Assembly (NCBI GenBank): GCA_016785225.1
Contig: JAFBJZ010000915.1
Coordinates: 806,001 to 870,000 of the forward strand
DNA: 64,000 nucleotides
Direction: 5' to 3'
From: Psettodes erumei
Lineage: Eukaryota > Chordata > Actinopteri > Pleuronectiformes > Psettodidae
Shown here: one piece after another, positions 1-11,468 of the stretch
Position numbering within the stretch: position 1 is the stretch's first letter
Layout of the letters: each line of letters begins with the position of its first letter
Translations under genes and position numbers: made by a program
Notes under the pieces: generated by a model
Seen by the model: the letters and a program-made list of their open reading frames with translations, nothing else
Told to the model about the DNA's origin: nothing
Database searches by the model: none

Positions 1-1394
1 GCCAGAACTAACACCACAGATTCCCTCTCTGCTAAATCAAACCATCTTCAGTTAGCTATAAAATCTCCTTTGAACATTTTAACTGTCTGCTGGTCTAGTA
101 GTTTGTCTGCATTTTGGGATCGGCTGAAATTCCTGAGTATTGTAACAAAAATACACTTGAACCTACATATACTTAGAGATTCAGAGTTAACTAAACCTTG
201 TGCAGGAGTAGTAGGAAGCTTACAGCTTATACAGAAACCTCTATGAACTTAAGATAAATTAAGTCAACTGAATCTTATAAAATCTAATATAGAATCTAAT
301 AAAAACACAGCTGAAAGGGGTCTTTCTTCATAATCACTAATATTTTAATAAGGAAATCTTGGTGATAATATTTCGGGATTATCTGTTCTAAAAATTAGAC
401 TAGGGAACTTTTTTGTAACAGGCTGCGTTTTTACTGTGGTATTACAATAATTAGAATTCTTAGAAAAGTCTTTCCCATTGTCAGCAAATGAATGACCATG
501 AAAACAACAAAACCAATGATGAATACAAGCACTGTCCATTATCCAAACCCTGTTATATTGTATTCCTCTGAGTCAGTCCTGCATACACCAACTTGCTGCT
601 CATTTCAGCATCAAATGTGTGTTAATCCTTCACTGTGTGAGTGCTGAGTGCTACAAACAGGATAGGGAAGTCGGAAAATATGGAAAGATGAACAAATAAT
701 TTTTTGTTGTTGGCAGTTAAAAAAATAATATTTTTCTATTACTATTATTATTTACTAATATTCAATATTTTGAATATCACCAGAGGTAAAACATTAAGTA
801 AAGGGTCAGTGCTTTTTCCTCCACTGAATTAATTCAATACCTATCCTGTGGAGGTTTTTGGGAACATGTAGGATGATCAGATTTTGAGTTAGGGCATGGT
901 TGAACCATTAAGAAGAGACATAGAAATAGTGCAGGTGTCCTTAGCGCAGTTTTTTTTTTTTTATGAGCAAGCAAAAACATTCACGAGCTCTGTCAACTTT
1001 TGTGTTACTGGATACAGCCAACCACCTGCACTTAAGAAAAAATCAAACAAGTGTGGAAGCAGAACACTGCATCTCATGGTTAAGGTCAGTACTATAACAA
1101 ACAATATTCAATTTTATTAAAAAGCCAGTGCCCATCTGTTTCACATTACTGTTAGGCCTATAGTACTGTATTTCTAGAACTGCCACTTGTGACACTGCTG
1201 ACATTTCTGGAATTTCCCTTGGAACTTCCCTGAAACTCCTGACAATTCACATTGTGTAGTAATGTTACCCTCAGTGCCTCTACCACTTAATTTCAGCTTT
1301 AATAGCTGCACATTCTTAGAAATGCAGTTATTTTCTTTTTTGCCAAGATTTAGGTGAAAAGACCATTTCCTATATATTGACCTGTTCCATTAAG

Positions 1395-1480
1395 CCATGT
1401 GGCTACACCACATTGGCTTAACGAAGCATAAAAAACAGCTTGCTTGGCTTTGTCTGAAGGTAACAAAATCCTGCAAAAAA
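1395..1480 (+). repeat. Dispersed repeat family C fragment
   Basis: The stretch with CTTGGCTTTG and GAAGGTAACAAAATCC resembles the inner part of an old percomorph dispersed repeat. Recognition is from memory of the family, and this copy is decayed. Confidence 0.4.
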
Positions 1481-2294
1481 GCTCCATTATGCCATTCAAT
1501 TTTGTATATAGATAAACCAACAAGATATGACAGGGCAGTCACTCTCCCAAGTTGTTGCACAGCCTACAGACACATTTTTAAGGCACCAGGTACCCCTTTA
1601 GCATTGACTTCCAATGTTCTTTGCTGTGTCAAAAGTTAACACTTCACTGAAGAAGACTGCAGACTGGGTCGACCAATATGGGTTTTTCAATGACTGATGC
1701 CAATATTTAGAGAGGAAAGTGAAAGATTGCCAATTTATAAAGCTGATATTTGCATCTCATGAAATACAAGAACTTAATAATAACAAATGAAGTGAACTAA
1801 AAGAAACTGACAAGCGACACTAACATGTACCCCTGAGATTCGAAAATAAATTTAAAAAAATATCAGCTTTATTCAGTGCTGTTAGGCCTGCAAACTCATG
1901 CTCGCAACATGAGCAGCCTTTAAAAAAACTAACAAAAACAAAACCAGGGCTTTATTCATTTCAAGCAACATCATCATCATTAACTTTCATTACTGGCAAA
2001 GTTTTACAAAAACCCAAAATATGATATATTAATGTATATCAAAAGTGCATACTTAAAAATGCACCAGAGGTACCAACTTTACCTTTACCAAGAAACCTTG
2101 TATCACAGGGATTAAAGGTTACAGGATCCAAATGTAGACATGAGGCATGTGGTGAGCTACAGTGAAGTGTTTTAATCCAATCAGGCAACAGTTTCCAGTT
2201 TCCACAACTAAAAGGTAGTTGCAAAAGGTAAAAAGTAAAACATACAAACCTCAAGGAGCAAGGTGAGTCCAGAAGTGGCAAAATTCAACTAGCA

Positions 2295-2520
2295 TGTATT
2301 CAACAGAAACGACAAACTGAGAAACTGATTGATTTATATACACACAAAGGAGACAGGGATAACAAGGTACAGGTGGAACACATGAGGGCAGGGCAGACAA
2401 ATCACAAGGACAGGAAGTAAAAGCTGAAAACCAGAAGACACACAAGTGAAACTACAAAATAAAACAGGAAATAAAAATTTTGAGTTAGTGTTTAGTCTAT
2501 ATGAGGGCAGGCTCTGACAC
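2295..2520 (+). repeat. Probable dispersed repeat (family D)
   Basis: A purine-rich, A-heavy stretch with ACAGGTGGAACACATGAGGG, ATCACAAGGACAGGAAGT and CTACAAAATAAAACAGGAAA. It resembles a fish element often seen with the same word order. Class is unknown. Confidence 0.4.
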
Positions 2521-3675
2521 CCCAGCCACCTCCTTATGATTCTGCTGCTGTTAATAAATGTAGGGCTTCATTTATTCATTCATTTCAAATAAACTGAACA
2601 GAAAAACCTAAGAGTGGCACATTTTTTAAGCCTTATATAACTACTGAGGAGAGGACATCAGATTTTCGTTATAAGGTTGACTAACAACAACTTGTCAGAA
2701 ATAGTATATCATATTTTATGAAACGTCTGCATCTGTTGTTTTTGGGATGTGGCTGAGTGGTTGTTTGGGCAGGTTTCCAGGCTGAATAGTTCTGTTGGCT
2801 CACACTGAGAATATACTGTTGAAAAAATGCCAGTACAGAGATATCCACCCTCACCTCAGTGTGTACAATCAACAGATAAAGAGCAGACAATTCATGGATG
2901 TGAGAGCAAGGAAGCATGACATCCCTACTGTCATTTCTTAGTCGTATGAGAGGGTTTCCTGAGCATTTCAGAGAAAAAGAGACAAAAAGATCTGCCAAAA
3001 GCCTCTGACAAATGTATTTATTGTTTGCTTATCTTTGTGTCTCATCTGCCTGCTAGGTAAGCACAAATAAACATCTTTGTTGAGTCGGTTACCCTGAAGG
3101 CACAGTTTTACTTTAAAGAGTTTTGCAGTTCAGAGCCTTTTCTGACGAGCTTTATTCTAAAACTAAAAACAGGATTTCAGCTTGAAACTCTTGTGTCCTG
3201 AGTGACAGAATTAACAATTCTGGCTTTTTGTTTTTACATCATCAGCCACTCTTTCTGTCACAGAAAAAGAAAAAAATGTCACGTGCCAGGGATCAGAAGC
3301 TGTAAGAAATCTTGATTTGGGAAATATAGACATATCAACTTCTCACTCCTGCAGTTACTGTTGGGTACTAATGACAAAGCCACACGGTGTGGAGGCAAAT
3401 TTGATGAAAGAAAAATTAGGTTTAACAACACATTGTGCAGCATACAAGACTCCCACACATTTGTTTGTGGATCATTTGTATGCAGTCATTCATAAACAAT
3501 GAGAAATATGTCTGTGACTTCTCTGGTGTGGCTGCTAAATCCACCACAGCAATTTCATTTCATCTTCATCCTTGACTTTCACATGGTCACAAAATGCATT
3601 TGATAGAGTTGGAAGAAAACAATGCAGTCATTAATAGAGTCAGTATTGAATCAAATTGAATCCCCAGTAAACAAG

Positions 3676-3681
3676 TTTATT
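3676..3681 (-). terminator. ren: Candidate ren polyadenylation signal (AATAAA)
   Basis: AATAAA on the minus strand, about 295 nt past the ren stop codon. It was the clearest such hexamer found in the first few hundred bases of 3' flank, which gives a plausible 3' UTR of about 0.3 kb. The cleavage site is not determined. Confidence 0.5.
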
Positions 3682-3976
3682 CTTGTTATGTCATTATACA
3701 GTACAAATATGGATTTCCACTGTTACTGTATGTTAATAATCAGTAGACTCGCCAAGGCATTTGCTGGTAAATTCGTATAAATAAAAACATGTTCAGAAGG
3801 TGTTCTGTTCAACTGCAACACCTTGAAATAGGAGAGCAGGATTTGCAAGAAATGTGAGGATGAGTTCCCTTAAAATGCAAAGGATGCGATGATTGGACAA
3901 AAAGTGTCAAGTAAACTTCTTGAGATAGCAGTAAACATAGCAGAGAAAAACAGACATGGCTGATGTTTAACTTCCG

Positions 3977-4138
3977 TCAAACTGATGTAGCAAAGCCTAT
4001 CCGATTATTGCGACGATCAAATTCTGTGTAGTAGCGGGCAATGAAGTTGGCCCCCAGAATCCAGATGGGACCTGTAGGGGGCGGCACATCCAAGCCCCTG
4101 AAGGTGACAGTGCAGACATCCCCTTCAATCTGTGACTG
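3977..4138 (-). CDS. ren: ren exon 9: C-terminus and stop
   Basis: Encodes residues 344-396 and a TGA stop, including Cys352, DVPPPTGP and DRRNNRIGFA. The acceptor reads CAGCAG. Use of the upstream AG gives the coordinates here; use of the downstream AG would start the exon at 4135 and remove Gln344. Confidence 0.94.
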   Translation of the reverse strand, partial: QSQIEGDVCTVTFRGLDVPPPTGPIWILGANFIARYYTEFDRRNNRIGFATSV

Positions 4139-7100
4139 CTGTAGATGCAAAGAACGGTCGGTATTATTTTGATAAGCCATTACCACAGTGACATATTTAC
4201 AGTATTGGAAGATGCTTTTAGATGCTTTTTTCATAAGTAAAAGTAGTGGTGCCATAATGTATAAAAACACGTAAAGTATAATTAACAGTCCTGCTCTCAA
4301 AATTCAAATCATCAAAAATAGAAGTACTCCTTCTGCAAAATGTCACCTTTCAGGGAGTGTTAAATTATTATTATGGAGCCTCCAAGGTCTAGAGATATTT
4401 TATATTACCTTTTAATTTTGTGTGCAGACGTTATCTTGTAATGTAAAGTATTAAATAAGTATAGTGTTTGAGTATATGTAATTGGTTAAATTTCACCATG
4501 GCATTTTTTATATTAAAATGATTCAGTATTTGTCATCCTTACCCATAAGATGTAATCCTCCTGAGTGAGCGAGTACTCCTGGCCACCCAGGTGGAAAGTG
4601 ACAATGGGCAATGTCTTGACAGTGTCACAGTTGACTTTGTACTGATGAGCAACACAAAGCAATGGGACATGACAGGTATTTTCACAGACAAATTTTTTTT
4701 TTGCGGGAATCCATGTTGTGTGTGTAAAAACTTACTCCACTTTCGTCGAGCTGCGCGCCGATGGTTTTCATCAGCACAGACACAGAGGAGGCTGGGCCTG
4801 TGATGTAGGAGGAGCCCGTGTCGATCACAGCTGTGCAGCCCTCTGCACAAAACATCCTCTCCGTCCCCACAGAAACACTGAAACAATGAAAGAAGAGGTG
4901 GAAAATAAAACACATGTTTCTGAATGGGTGTGTACACACGCTGTATAGAATACAAAGCGAATATCTTACCCTTTCATGGTAACTTCCCATTTGCCCATCT
5001 CTCTCGTCTCCATATAGTTAAAGTTTCCAGTGTAGTAATTTGGGTCTGTGCCGCCAAGGACCAGCTCTCCACCTGGGGAGTGTTTTGGGTCCCTGAAAAC
5101 AATAAATAACCAAGCCCACCAGTGTTGGTTATTTTCATGAACATCTAAATCTTCCTTTAGCTGAAGTTGAATCCAGTGACCTCTTATCCAGACGAAAGAA
5201 AAACATCATCTGCTTTTCAACTGGTTTCTTGCATGTGCATAATAAATAAGAAGTATGAAAGGTACAAGAAAACAGACTTAAATTTGTGTCTGTTTTCTCA
5301 ATACATTCTCTTGTCTCTCCCAGATCCAGATATTACTGTTAGGATTTTCTTGATCTTTTGTTTTTCCTCAGTACTGTTCTTCTATTTTCTTCAGCTGTAC
5401 CAGTAAGGTCAAAACATAAATTTGACAGTTGTGCAGACAAGACAACATCAGATTCCCCCCACCCCATTTATCTAATTCAAGGCTTAACACTACTACATTT
5501 TGTTTCAAATCTCATACAATTAAGACAGAGACTATATCTTCTCACTGAACACATTTAATTTTATGTATCTAAATCATGTTTTCTCTTCTGTAGCTGTAGT
5601 TGAACTGATATGAAATGACTGACATGGAGAAGTGAGTTCACCCAGTTCAGCCCACCTGCTGTAGTAGACAGAGAACACCTCCTCCTTGAGCACATGCTGG
5701 GACATGATGCGGTCAAACACTGGAGTGATACCATCAATAGCTGCATTGGGGTATCCCATCCCCAGGACTCCATCAAACTTGGCAAAGATGAAGGGCATGG
5801 CAGACAGGGAGGTGGCTTCAGCAAACACCTGCACCACAGGAATACCACCCACCTGCAAGCAGGAGGCCAAAGGTTTAACATTTAAGAGGAAGTTCGAGCA
5901 TATATGTCAATAAGGAAACTCTGTTATACAACTCGTTGACTTTAAACTCACCATGACCACATCTTCACTCAAGAATCCCCTGACATTTCCAGATGCGTAC
6001 TGGATGGAAAATCCGGTTCCATTCTCAACATAAGTCCAGGATTTGGAGGCATCATACCTGTTGTGAGTAACTAAAAGTTCAAAATTCACTTGAGTCACAA
6101 AACAATGGTGTATCTGGGAAGCTGTATTCAACATTGTTTCTTACAACATCTCATTTAGTTGAAAATAAAATTCACTTTTTTCTTCAAACCTAAATGATTT
6201 TTGGGGCACTTGGGGGAGTGAAAAGAAATTGTGAACAAAACATTACTGTATCATTTCCTTTTTAGTTAACATTTTTAACTTGTTGAAAAAAGTCGCTTAC
6301 TAATCATGTACATCCAGCAGTTACAGATCAAACATTATTATAACATCATCATAATCTGTTTCTGGTTACTTTACTTATGTTTGCCAGGTAGTTGCAAACT
6401 GAATCTACCTGGCATTTGGTGCTGAGCAGACAGTGTATGTTGAGTTTTTAGAGTGTTTTCAGCTGAAAACAGCTTCCTGCTGTGGCTGAAAATAATGCCA
6501 TGAGAGTGATGATAGTGAGAACAGAACAGCAGAACATCACTATAAGGTTGATGAGAGCTGCAGATTTCGATGACAATTCCCTATGGGTTTATCACTGCAA
6601 GCAATGCGTTTTACTGTCATATGATTACATTACTATTGTAAAAATAGGAATTATTACCACATCAGGTAAATTATATTTTCCTACTTGTATGTGTGCACAT
6701 GGACACTTACAACAGGCAGTGGAGAAAGGTGAGCAGCTTTGCGAGGGCACCCACAGGTTGGCTGAGCCTGTGTCAAACACTACGTTGAACATCTGGGCTG
6801 GAGAACCAATACTGATTTCCCCAAAGTACTGAGTCTATTGAGAAGAAACAGGAAGAATATAAGTTTATGATACAATTTCTGACTTTCCTAAACCAGAGTT
6901 GGTTTGCTGTTTTTTAAATATTTCTTTAAAACTGCTTTTCCATATGCAATAAGATACAAATGTAATTTGAGGGTATGAAATATCACACTCAAAGCATGAC
7001 TCATTCACAGAGAGTATTTTTTAAGATGCTAATTCAAATGCAACTGGATCTGTTGTTTTACTCTTTTAGACATTTTGACACTCATCCAAGAGAACTGATG

Positions 7101-8125
7101 AAGCCTTTGGGATGAGTGGCTGTTTTAACCTTCAAGACCAAAGTCTGTTTTTGTCTTCAAGAGACAAACCACAAATCCAGCTGCTTTTTTACATAGAACA
7201 ACTACATTTTGTGTTGTCTGTGTGATTCAGAATCCTCTCTGTGACTCAAGCATATTCAGCATAGGTTTTAAAAATGTTCCATTATATATACATTGTGATA
7301 TATACCAAGCCAGCCACAAAACAGAGTTCATGCTTAAACTATACTGAGCAGTGTGATTTAGAACATATTTTGTGGTTTTATTTTCCATGGTTTCATGGTT
7401 TGACTATGTCAAAAATACCTTGATCTGTGGCAACATCAAAACCAGTGACCGGTTTTAATGTTGTGAATGATCAGTGTAAAAGACCAAAAAAGTGTCTCAC
7501 ATCTAAGTAGTTGGTTAGAGGTGTGGGAACAGTCCCATTGTTGTTGTCAACTGTGCTCTTCTGGGCCAGCTCACTCAACACCTGCTCTACAGAAACACCC
7601 ATCTCCTGCAGTGTCTCTCTGATTGATGGCATCTTCTTCAAGGCAATTCTGCAGACAAATGAGGAAACAGAAAGAACATTAACAAAAATAAGAACAGTGT
7701 ACTTGATGAATAAAAAAAAAATGTTGGGGGAGTGTATTTTCCATACATATGCTTGGACATCACCACAGTATAACAATGAGTACAGTATAACAAGTACAGG
7801 CTGCTTTGCTTTCAGTGCCAAGTCAGAAAAATGATCAGAAACACATGTTAAGCCAATGTTGAAAACATTTGCTTTTATAATGAATCAATAAAACACATTT
7901 TATTTGTGTCCTTATTTGGTTTGTTGTTTGCTGTCACTATGCTGCACCATGCTTTCTCTAGTGAGAATGCAATTACAGAGCAAGTCCTTACTGGTGTCTT
8001 TTCAATCTTTGAAAGCAGGCAGGTAATATAATGCTATAAGCATCTTACCTTCTCAAAGCTTGGCTTGTGGTCACTGTCAATGAGAAAGCAACCAAGCACA
8101 TCCAGTAATTTGTGATTCGTGCCAT
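3977..8125 (-). CDS. ren: Renin (aspartic protease), complete gene in nine coding exons
   Basis: Renin is a secreted aspartic protease that cuts angiotensinogen to angiotensin I. The coding exons are 8125-8049, 7648-7501, 6834-6711, 6070-5952, 5852-5656, 5092-4970, 4877-4736, 4641-4543 and 4138-3977. They join in frame to 396 codons (human renin has 406), and every intron is GT-AG. Seen in the protein: a hydrophobic signal at about residues 1-23; prosegment motif LKKMPSIRE (about 29-37); catalytic DTG at Asp96 and Asp282; flap Tyr141; cysteine pairs 109/116, 273/277 and 315/352; sequons at Asn63 and Asn133; and the ending DRRNNRIGFA. The prosegment, the DVPPPTG segment and the C-terminus match renin better than cathepsin D, pepsin or nothepsin. 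The ATG has a strong context (CACCATGG), and no in-frame upstream ATG lies between it and the TATA box. Nothing further was recognised in the introns, of which the longest is 666 nt. Odd points: the prosegment lacks the Lys-Arg site, and exon 9 has a tandem acceptor. Gene identity is sure; exon edges are hand-placed. Confidence 0.96.
4543..4641 (-). CDS. ren: ren exon 8
   Basis: Encodes residues 311-343 in 33 whole codons, including Cys315 and FHLGGQEYSLT. The acceptor is ATCAG and the donor TGG/GTAAGG. Confidence 0.94.
4736..4877 (-). CDS. ren: ren exon 7: second catalytic Asp (DTG)
   Basis: Encodes residues 263 (completed) to 310. It contains FCAEGC (Cys273-Cys277) and VIDTGSSYITG with Asp282. 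The acceptor is TTTCAG and the donor GGA/GTAAGT. Confidence 0.96.
4970..5092 (-). CDS. ren: ren exon 6
   Basis: Encodes the end of codon 222 to the start of codon 263, including GGELVLGGTDPNYY and KWEVTMKG. There is no trace of the tiny extra exon that human renin has near this junction, so the layout is the ordinary nine-exon one. Confidence 0.94.
5656..5852 (-). CDS. ren: ren exon 5: N-lobe to C-lobe linker
   Basis: Encodes residues 157-221 plus two bases, including the conserved FDGVLGMG turn and the VLKEEVFSVYYSR segment. The acceptor is TTGCAG and the donor AGCAG/GTGGGC. Confidence 0.95.
5952..6070 (-). CDS. ren: ren exon 4: flap region
   Basis: Encodes the end of codon 117 to residue 156. 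It holds the Asn133 sequon (NGT) and flap Tyr141 in the context IQYASG. The acceptor is TTTTAG and the donor ATG/GTGAGT. Confidence 0.95.
6711..6834 (-). CDS. ren: ren exon 3: first catalytic Asp (DTG)
   Basis: Encodes residues 76-116 plus one base. It contains TQYFGEI, FDTGSANLWVPS with Asp96, and the Cys109-Cys116 pair. The donor is TGTT/GTAAGT. Confidence 0.96.
7501..7648 (-). CDS. ren: ren exon 2: prosegment and start of the mature chain
   Basis: Encodes residues 26-75, from the renin prosegment motif to LTNYLD at the start of the mature enzyme. The acceptor is CTGCAG and the donor GAT/GTGAGA. It carries the Asn63 sequon, which aligns with the first glycosylation site of human renin. Confidence 0.95.
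8049..8125 (-). CDS. ren: ren exon 1: start codon and signal peptide
   Basis: Encodes residues 1-25 plus two bases of codon 26. The hydrophobic stretch WMCLVAFSLTV is the signal-peptide core. The donor is AGAAG/GTAAG. Confidence 0.93.
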
Positions 8126-8250
8126 GGTGACCTCTCTGGTGGCAATCTTTAAAAAATAGAGGCTGTATATGCAAAGTTATTTTTCCCAATTGTGTGAATA
8201 TTCCCAATTATTGAATCTGAGTGGGTGAAAGCTGCCACTCTCGCTCTCTG
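8126..8250 (-). other. ren: Predicted ren 5' untranslated region
   Basis: This lies between the expected start site, about 30 nt past the TATA box, and the ATG. It contains no ATG on the minus strand, so nothing upstream competes with the chosen start. The true start site cannot be fixed from sequence alone. Confidence 0.55.
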
Positions 8251-8271
8251 TGGCTGCTGGTCCCTCAGCTC

Positions 8272-8279
8272 TTTTTATA
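8272..8279 (-). promoter_or_regulatory. ren: ren TATA box (TATAAAAA)
   Basis: A canonical TATAAAAA on the coding strand, followed by GAGCTG, about 150 bp upstream of the start codon. A well-placed TATA box is a known trait of mammalian renin promoters, which supports the promoter position and the absence of a distant 5' exon. Confidence 0.8.
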
Positions 8280-8452
8280 CCATGTCCTCTCCACTGTGCT
8301 CTCACCCATGGGCCACTGACTCTGGCTGGGACCTTTCCTGGAGGTGAGCACTTGAAAACAACCTCTGCTTCCCTCCCCCTTTGCCACCCCCTCTACCCCT
8401 CTGCCTTGGTCACATAACCCGTCTTGTGATAAACAGGTCCCAGTGAGAGGTC

Positions 8453-8465
8453 TGAACTTTGACCC
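8453..8465 (-). promoter_or_regulatory. Candidate DR1 nuclear-receptor site upstream of ren
   Basis: The minus strand reads GGGTCA-A-AGTTCA, two hexamer half-sites in direct repeat with one spacer base. This is the pattern bound by HNF4, COUP-TF and RXR heterodimers. It lies about 175 bp upstream of the TATA box. Occupancy is inference. Confidence 0.4.
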
Positions 8466-9764
8466 CTTAAAACACACTGAAGACAGAAAGCAGGGGTGCA
8501 GAGCTCCTGAGATTGCTGACGTTGGCAGGCTGGACGCCTTGCTGGCAGGCCTGTGAGAAGCTTTGGAAGGACAAAAAGATGCTCGAGCTTTCAGGGCAGA
8601 TTAGTTGGATGTCATTTTAAATCCCAGTTGTGGCAGACCTTGCTTCACAAACATGTACTTCAAGGCATAATTTCATCAACATGGTAATGTGTCTCTTTGA
8701 TTAGATGCTGTTCTGTTTTGTAAAATGGCTGATCTGGTGAAAATGTTTGAACTGAAGATCAAGTTAAAATCTGGTTGTCATTTTTGCTACGAATTATATT
8801 ATTTAGTCATTCTTGTCTCTTTTTCCCACAGCCCTCAAGTTCTTATCTGTGAAGCCAACAGTTTTAACACTCTGTTTACCCTCTACCAAAGATTTCTTTC
8901 CCCATTCAAAGATCTCTGCAGTGTGCCCACCACTTTAGTGTTGATTTTTACATTAACAAGGGAGAAGGACAATACACATTTTTAGGTTCAGTTCAAGGTC
9001 TTAGATAGAGAGTGTTGGCAGGGGACAAGGCCCATGTTGAGTGTATTATGTGGTGGGGGAGATTGGCAATATGCTGTGTTTTCACACTGCACCACTTGCT
9101 GCGATATTCAGACTCAACAAGGTTTAACACCTAATCATTCTGTGGTAGTTCTCACTGGGTTTTACCACAAGGAGGATTCCCACAGTATCTGGCCTGTCAG
9201 GATGGGGTCGTGTGTTTGTACTGTACTGACCACCCAGTCGAGTCAGGAAATATGTGGGTGTCCACGTCAGGCACAGCCTCAGACAACTATAGCAGAGGTC
9301 AGAGGTCAGCCCCAAGATACTCCCTGAGAATGATAGCGTGGTTCCACACACAGAGCTTATAGTCAGTGATGAGTCACAACAACACTGTGCTGCAACAAAA
9401 CTGATGAGTAATAAATAGTCTATAATTTATAAGCAGTAGATATTATTTTCTTGTGCACATGAAAATGGCCCTTATCTTGACTTTTTAAAGTGGCTATAAA
9501 CAATATTTTATGAGTGTATGAAATAACAAAGTGATAATAATATGAATAGGGGTCTTTCGTAGTGATGAACCTACAGAGAATTATCACTTGAATTTGCAGC
9601 TCCCCTCAGCTTTACAGATCTATGTGTGTTCCAACTCAGTAGCCCACAATTTAACTCTTGTGGTCCAATCTAGCCATTCTCATCACTGTCAGCTACTGTC
9701 AGCGAAAAAACTATAAAAACCCACACTATGTTACATGCTCAGCAACAAACAGACAGACACAGGT

Positions 9765-10000
9765 AACGACGAGCTGTTAAATGTACTGTAGCATTTAGCA
9801 GCTAAAGGATCAAGTATTTCCCTTGGACGCTGGTAGAGATTGACACCAGGAGAGAAAGAGGGTGGAAATTGGACTTGAGAATGTTGCTCTGTATGTGCAG
9901 TAAGTAAATAAGCAAATAAAAGGTGACATCATGTCAATATTGTGTTTACAACTTGTGTCTGCTTCCTCTGAACGGCCAAAAAAATATTGCAAATTTGAAG
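9765..10000 (+). repeat. Dispersed repeat family B, copy 1
   Basis: It shares ordered words with the copies at 15.87 and 27.77 kb: TTTAGCAGCTAAAGG, TATTTCCCT, AATTGGACTT and AATGTTGCTCTGTATGTGC. The shared order, not one word, is the evidence. Confidence 0.45.
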
Positions 10001-11452
10001 CATTAATTGACTTTTTTGGCCTCCTGGGTGCAGTGGAGCAAGCTGTAAACTAAATATTATTACCTCATAAAGGCATTGTGGCATGAAAACTAACAAATTA
10101 TTGCCTGTTTAAATTCTGCAAACACATATGGAACATCAGTATTCAGTTATAGTCATGTTTCAGGCTACCTGAAGAATTTAAAATCAAATATTCGACTCCC
10201 CTTTTAGCTCTGGTTTGATCTACATCAAATCTTGAGGGAATTGACTTTCTTTTAGCTGCTAGCAACTTGGATGCACTGCAATATTTTTATTAGCTTGTTG
10301 CTAACTTCGTCCTTGTACCACCGTTTTCTGGACAGATAATGTACAGTGGTTTTATCAGAGCTTTTTCATAAAAGATGCTGTCTGCTGTTGAATTTTAAGT
10401 TTCTCAGGGTTTTATTAGTACAGGCAACACCCATTATTTGCCCATTGTCAATATAAAAATAGTTATTAGTGCAGGTTTAAGTTTATACATTTTGCTTAAT
10501 AAGAGGCAAGTATACCTGTCTTATCTATCCTTCAATTAGCCCTTCCAGGCTGTTTCTGACAGCACATTTTGGGGACAATCTCACAGACATCTGACTCTTG
10601 ACCTGCCTGGCTAAATGGATACCACAAGTCTCTTTCCCACACTGCCTAGAGAGACCCCATGCGTCAGTCTTTACTGCCCTCCCACCTCTCCAGCAAGTCC
10701 AAATTCTCTGGTGGGCATGGGAAAAGTAAAACTGTCTCCTTGATGATGATTTGTTTGAACTTCATGTTTTGTAGTGTCATTCATATTCCCGCTGGGGCCT
10801 TCACGTCACGTCAATACTCAGCTGTACAGAAATTCCTAGAAGTTTTTGGTAATTATAAAACAATTCTGATTAGGAAACGAAACAAGCAGACAGATGCACA
10901 TCAGAGGCAGAATTCATGTAAGAGGATCTTGTACGTTTGTGAGCTATCTTTCATGATAAGAAAGATATGAAGCAGAGCAGTGATTGTTCACAGGAAATGA
11001 GACTCGAGGGAAGTTATCACTCAAACAACAAGTCTGGCTCCCAAACCACAAAAGCTTAACATTAAATCCTGACCAGCTGGTATGAACCTAAATGCTAAAA
11101 TATTTGGATGTTTTTGGCTTATTTCTTGGTTACTTACTTCTTCTAAGCAGTTGCTTCTTACAGTTAAGTTGTGTTTTTAAATCTGAAGCCAATGAAATCC
11201 AAATTAGAAAGGGGAGACTGTGATTCCATCTGGAGACAATATGTATGAAAATATGCAGGGCAGTCTTCACAACATGAGGTAAAATATGTAGAATTTCAGA
11301 CCACTATATGCTATGATGATATGGTATTCGTCCCCAAGAGCAGTGAGTTTTTTGTTCTTTGATGGGATAATTTAATTTAAATGTGTTTTCATTCTTCTCA
11401 TCGTTGTGTCTATTTCGACCTTATGGGGAGTAAACATGCTATATAACGCCTG

Positions 11453-11468
11453 GCCAGCAGGCGGTAGC
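11453..11468 (+). promoter_or_regulatory. Weak CTCF-like motif between the two genes
   Basis: GCCAGCAGGCGGTAGC resembles the CTCF core CCASYAGRKGGCRS with two mismatches. It sits between two functionally unrelated divergent genes, where an insulator would be plausible. Motif match only. Confidence 0.2.

Larger units (their letters stand above)
1..3675. other. Non-coding flank downstream of ren
   Basis: AT-rich sequence with stops in all frames and no recognisable exon. It holds old repeat fragments near 1.39-1.48 kb and 2.29-2.52 kb. Around 1.66-1.76 kb a CCAATATGGG/GCCAATATTT-like stretch may be another decayed repeat. Short open frames here have no recognisable domain. Confidence 0.7.

Noticed and set aside
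3977..8125. Alternative identity as cathepsin D, pepsin or nothepsin
   Set aside because: The prosegment KKMPSIRE, the DVPPPTG segment, the DRRNNRIGFA end and two sequons in renin positions favour renin.
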